Shown piece by piece: positions 59,379-64,000 of a stretch of DNA of 64,000 bases. The stretch comes from Hoplostethus atlanticus. Its lineage: Eukaryota; Chordata; Actinopteri; Trachichthyiformes; Trachichthyidae. Made by a program: the position numbers and the translations under genes. The first letter of the stretch is position 1. Each line of letters opens with the position of its first letter. A model generated the notes under the pieces. It saw only the letters and a program-made list of their open reading frames with translations, was not told where the DNA came from and made no database searches. The stretch lies in assembly GCA_034670405.1 (NCBI GenBank), contig JAXDDX010000012.1, positions 1,211,501 through 1,275,500 of the forward strand. The letters run 5' to 3'.

Positions 59379-60024
59379 CGTATTTGTGTGTACATTCCAA
59401 CATGAGTGTATGTACACATCAGCACACAGCTGTGCACTTCGATTTATGGCCGTTTCGGCGTCTTGGCAAGTGCATCGGCGGCTCCGCGTCCAATACCTCA
59501 TACGTATTGTGTAGCTCAGCTTCATGACAACTATCTCTGCTGTAGGTGAAAGAGCTATGGCGCAGCCCTCGGCCAAACAGTTTCCCTGGATCTCACTCTC
59601 AAACACTTTATTCATATTTTCCCCTGGCAACATGTAATGCGTTTTAATTTTCTTCTCTCACACGTCCATACGTCTGTCTCTAGGACTGTGGTGGTGGTTT
59701 TTAGGGCTTTAACATCCACGCTCGGCTGTAAAGAACATTACTGCTACATCCTTGAACAGTCGCTCGCCAGTTGCAGTTTATATTATATTGTCTTTTCCGT
59801 CAAGGGTAGGAGTGACTCATCCTTGTTTTTTTTTCTTGAGATGTGTCTGGTGACCTCTACCGCCTCACAGAGGTCACGGTGAGAAGCAGAGCAGCAGGAG
59901 AGGTTCTTTCCATGTAATCCACCGCTATGTGGATTTACTGCCAGTTGCTTCATGGTTGTCCAGTTGACATAACTGTCGGCCGTGATTTACCATCACCAGG
60001 TCGCCTTTTTTAGAGGGTGGCGAG

Positions 60025-60050
60025 TTGTGTGTGTGTGTGTGTGTGTGCAT
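60025..60050. repeat. (GT)n microsatellite
   Basis: Short GT array in an MPP7 intron. Confidence 0.92.
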
Positions 60051-61981
60051 GTGTGTGTGTTATTTAGCGCTTATTTGTGTCCTTTGGCTGGCTGCGAAGG
60101 AGTGCTCGCCCGGTGTGTGTGTGTGTGTGCAGGTCACTTTACAACAGCTGTCATCCCTGATTGGTTTATGGTGTGCGCCGTGTCCTCGGACCGCCATCAC
60201 AAAGGCTTCTTAACATACCGATCCGGCAGAGCGCTCGCCTTGATCTGATGATCTACGACAGTATCAAAAGGGGAAATTTACCCCTAATTTGAGGAGCACA
60301 GTTTCATATTTATGACAGATGTTGGTTCAACCAAAAAATAAGCAAATCTCCAAAAGCCAGGACATTCAATATCCACTTTCTGCACACGGTCGCGGGTTGT
60401 TTTCTGTCTTCTCTTTTCCTTCTTTCATTTTTTAACAGTGATTAATGAACTCAGGAATATGATGCAAGATGCCCAAGTAAGATTAAGGCAGCATGAAAAT
60501 TATGGACTGAAAGGGAGAGGGGGGTAAAAAAAAAAAAACCTGATCCCAGTCCGCCTTAATACTTTCCACAACATTTCCATCAAACCACTAGGGCTGTGCA
60601 GATGTACAGCAACGAGAGAGAGCGTCTGCATTCTCCTTCCAAGCACCTCTGCTGAGTTACAAATGAAACACACTGTTAAGTCACCGGAGAAGAATAATAG
60701 TGTATACAGTATGTACGATAATAATTGTGTGTGTGCAAGTGCGTGTGCGTGCCTACATCAATATATACACACGAGTGCATGCACGCGTCCAAATACTGGA
60801 TATAATGTTACACTGAACATTTAGGGCAGACTTTGTTCCATTGTGGGCAAGTTGTGGCTTAAGTTGTCTGTGCCATTTCTGCTGCGGTGAATCTACTCAT
60901 TCAGCACCCTCACCCCCCCCCCCCCCGCCCCCCCGCTATGGCCTACCCCCACCCAGGGAGCATTACCCTCTGCCACACAGTGGAAAACACACACCGCTAG
61001 ACTGCAACTCTTCTTGTAAAGGCATCAAAACGTACCCTACACTGTAACCAATATCCTCAAAGGGTTGACATCGTGACAATGAACAAAAAGATGAACGCTC
61101 CTTAACGTAACGCGATGGGTTTGAGGGCCCGTCGTTCATCACACACGCGGTCTGATTCTGCCTTAACTAATAGTTGTTCGATTCAATTATCAGGGTGGTT
61201 TTTCTTCGGTTCGGGCCGGGGGGGAATCTCTGCTGCTTTCCACGGGGGTAGGCAGGTGCACGGCTTCTCATTACGAGGCTTCAGCCACAGTCAGTCAGTA
61301 AATAAACCGCGGCCTCTAAATTGACGGAGGGCCCTGAATAATCTGGGGCCCTTCACGATCACTTAAACCCTTCTAGACAGCTCCTAGCGCTCCTCCTCTC
61401 CCTTGGGTTAGAGTAAATGAATTGCAGCCTCATTGCAGCCTCATGCCCCCCCCCCCCGCCCTGCAACCACCACCATCATCTCATTTCCATTACTGATGGA
61501 GACAGAATTAGACCGGTTGGGCGGGGGGAAATTAATTGAATCCAGAATTAAGGGATGATTCAGGCTGCCCGCCATGAGAAAGCCTCAGCCATGTTGGAAC
61601 AGCAGCATGTTTGCACAGTCTGGCCTGACACAAGGTGTTCCAGGCACAAGGGTTACTGGTGGTAGAGGAATGCTGGATATGTGTGGCACCGAGAGCCTAA
61701 TACCTCCACCAGGAGTGTGACGGGTCGAATCATGTTTGTTGACCGTAGACTTCTGATCTGAGAGTTTCCCTGGCCTGAGAGCGGAGCAGTGAAGTGCTTT
61801 GCTGCGGAGGAGTGTTGTGTATCTTGGGACATGGAGCTAAAGTTTCCTTGCAGAGGTCCCACACACACACGCACCTCCTAATGGCGTGCACCGGGCCGTG
61901 ACTGGGTAATTGCCAGTATTGCAACTGAAAACTTGCGCTTACACACGCACTCACACACACTCCTTCCCTCGCTCACCCGGG

Positions 61982-61982
<1 letters not shown>

Positions 61983-62040
<58 letters not shown>
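61983..62040. repeat. Compound (CT)n(CA)n microsatellite
   Basis: CT repeats run directly into a CA array of about 22 units, in an MPP7 intron. Confidence 0.96.
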
Positions 62041-62042
<2 letters not shown>

Positions 62043-62145
62043 TTCAATTCAAAGTCCTTATTTCAGTAAAAGAGAAACATGAAAAAATAGAAAGGTGGAA
62101 AAAAGATGAGGAGCATATTTAACATAGTATAAACACAAGCTGTGA

Positions 62146-62148
<3 letters not shown>

Positions 62149-62176
<28 letters not shown>
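62149..62176. repeat. (CA)n microsatellite
   Basis: CA array in an MPP7 intron. Confidence 0.95.
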
Positions 62177-62178
<2 letters not shown>

Positions 62179-64000
62179 TGCTTGGAAGTCGCCAATGCTC
62201 CTGCAAGCCCATTTTCCAGTGTGATAATATCTTACAGCCACGTAGGAAATTCAGCATGTGTGCAAAGAAAGTAGCCGGAGGCCTCTGCAAGAACTGTGAA
62301 TACAAACTGCCCACTCGGACACTAACATCCTGTGAAACACTACTACTACTACTACCGCGCCTGTAAAACAAATGATGCTACAACTGTAACCAAAAAAAAA
62401 AAGGCAAAATGTTTATAAAATATAACAGATGCCTCTCAATAAGGCACGCATCTGCCACTGGGCGTCTGAAAGTGGAGAGCCCTGAGAACAATACAGCGGC
62501 CAGGTCTTCCAGACGTCACGCGTAGGCGATCGGCGAGACGACGATGGAGAGAAGAATAAAAAATGACTGGCCTTTTCCCTCCAATCAAACTTCATGTTGC
62601 GCGGAGAGGGAGAGAAGTGTGGTGAGGCTAAGAGGAGGAGGCTCATAGTGAAACCACCTGTTGCGAGGCCCCGGTGCAGCGAGGGCCCCGCCGTCTAAGG
62701 CCCCGGCCCTAACTACAGGAGACCGCGCTGACAGCTCCAGTGCCATCCTGGCTCTCCCAGCGGGGGCCCTCTCTCTCCTCAGGACTAATGGAGATGACAT
62801 CTATGGAATTAACTGGGCATGGCAGCCGGGGATTAAGTGAGCATTACGCTCTCGGCCCGATGCCGCGCGCTGCGGTTTAACGCTGCAACACTTAGCCCCG
62901 TTCGCGGGCACCCAATGTGGGAAGCATTACCGGCTCTCTCGGCCTCATTATGTGTGCCCATTACTGGCTTGGTTAGAAGAGATGAGGACGGCACATGGTA
63001 GGAGGCTGGAGGAGGAGGAGGAGGACGCTTTCCACACTGTCAGCCATTATTACCACAACACTGAAGAAAGGGGAGCGGAGACAGTGCTGCTCACAACAGA
63101 ACAGATACAAAGCCTGAGGGGAGACAGACGAACTTCCCAACTTCAATTTTCACCAACTCACTTGCCAATTCAAATCAACATATGTGGTGACACCAGTATG
63201 TCTCAATCAATCAATTACCTCTGCTCTTCCTCTGTTGTATCTTTGTGAGTGCATAACACAGGAAAGCACGCTGAGGCCAAATATGGCTTCTTGAGATTTG
63301 ACGTTATCGTTAAAGCAGCAGTTGAGGTATGTCGCTGTGGGCCAACATACTGTACTGTAAAACTCCTTTTTTTCCTTGAATCTCCCTTTTCAACCTCCGG
63401 GAAAGTTCAAGAAGGTCTCAGCCTGCAGCATGGGAAGGGTGAAGGAAAGGAAACAGGGAAGAAGAGGTGAAAGGAAAGAGGAGAGCAAGTGAAAGGAGGG
63501 AAAGTGGATAGATCCAAACAGACAGGAAGGCATGTGTCCTTCAAATGCTACCATCTCAGGAGTCCCTTCATATATAGCTGCTAACAGGCATCTGTGAAAA
63601 GGATTATGGGTACTAAAGTGGCCTCCGGGTCCATTCCTGGGAGACCCCCGGTATCAAGCATCAAACCCCAGTAACAAACTGGGAGTTTCCGTACAAAATC
63701 ACAGCAGCAGGCACATACCTGACCCAACTTGGGGACCGCAGAGAAGTTTCTGTCAGTGTAGGCGATACCCTTCACTGCTCTACTTCAAAACACTCGCTCT
63801 TTATGAGAATTCATGTTGGGGGCAGGAAAGGAGACGGTTAAAACTGTACCCGAGGAAAAAAAAAAAAAAGGAGCAATGCAAAAAGTTGTGAATTAAGGAA
63901 AGAGGAGAAAAATGAAAGCAAAAGAAAAAGGTTCATTGCTGTGACATTTGAAATATGCGTGTGTAGCAGTCCACGGTGGTGAACTCATTAGAGTGTTATC

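Larger units (their letters stand above)
59232..64000 (-). other. MPP7 intron (partial, at least 4.8 kb)
   Basis: No SH3 or other MPP7 exon was found up to the window edge. It contains GT/CA arrays (59343-59376, 60025-60050, 61997-62040, 62149-62176), a C-rich tract (60912-60933) and unique GC-balanced blocks at about 61310-61600 and 62760-62960 that look like candidate conserved non-coding sequence. Confidence 0.75.

Noticed and set aside
59112-59633. 173-codon minus-strand open frame overlapping an MPP7 exon
   Set aside because: It reads the MPP7 exon in the wrong frame and passes through CT and CA repeats; the in-frame MPP7 product is clear.

Overview
This is vertebrate nuclear DNA, almost certainly from a teleost fish. 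It shows spliced genes with GT-AG introns, dense CA/GT and GA/CT microsatellites, a degenerate tRNA-derived SINE with a tail motif common in teleost genomes, and protein exons that diverge from human orthologues as expected for a fish. No prokaryotic operon, phage, CRISPR or plasmid feature is present. No retrovirus or other capsid-bearing element was recognised.

Two protein-coding genes lie on the minus strand, head to tail, in the same order and orientation as on human 10p12.1. (1) ODAD2 (formerly ARMC4), the armadillo-repeat subunit of the outer dynein arm docking complex of motile cilia, runs from its ATG at 24112 down past the left edge of the window. Sixteen coding exons carry about 854 codons. 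Roughly the last 210 residues, judged from human ODAD2, lie to the left. A non-coding first exon ends near 24719, and two RFX-type X-box matches sit just upstream of it, as expected for a motile-cilium gene. (2) MPP7, a membrane-associated guanylate kinase homologue (MAGUK) of cell junctions and polarity, has its last six coding exons at 40472-59231. They encode the end of the HOOK region and the whole guanylate-kinase-like domain. The L27, PDZ and SH3 exons lie beyond position 64000.

Layout: 1-24125 ODAD2 exons and introns; 24719-24850 ODAD2 first exon and promoter; about 24850-38040 intergenic DNA with a SINE, a tRNA-Trp pseudogene, a palindromic RFX-type site and CpG-rich segments; 38040-40471 MPP7 3' untranslated/downstream DNA, which holds one unexplained exon-like reading frame; 40472-64000 MPP7 3' half with large introns. 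The two proteins have no known shared pathway, so their adjacency is conserved synteny and not an operon.

The observations most worth a second look are: a same-strand exon-like ORF downstream of MPP7 that I cannot assign; microsatellites pressed against the splice sites of four of the six MPP7 exons; a paired X-box at the ODAD2 promoter; a GC-AG intron in ODAD2; and a tRNA-Trp pseudogene missing part of its D arm. I found no convincing previously undescribed system. Exon coordinates were read by hand from splice consensus, reading phase and remembered human protein sequences, with no alignment run.
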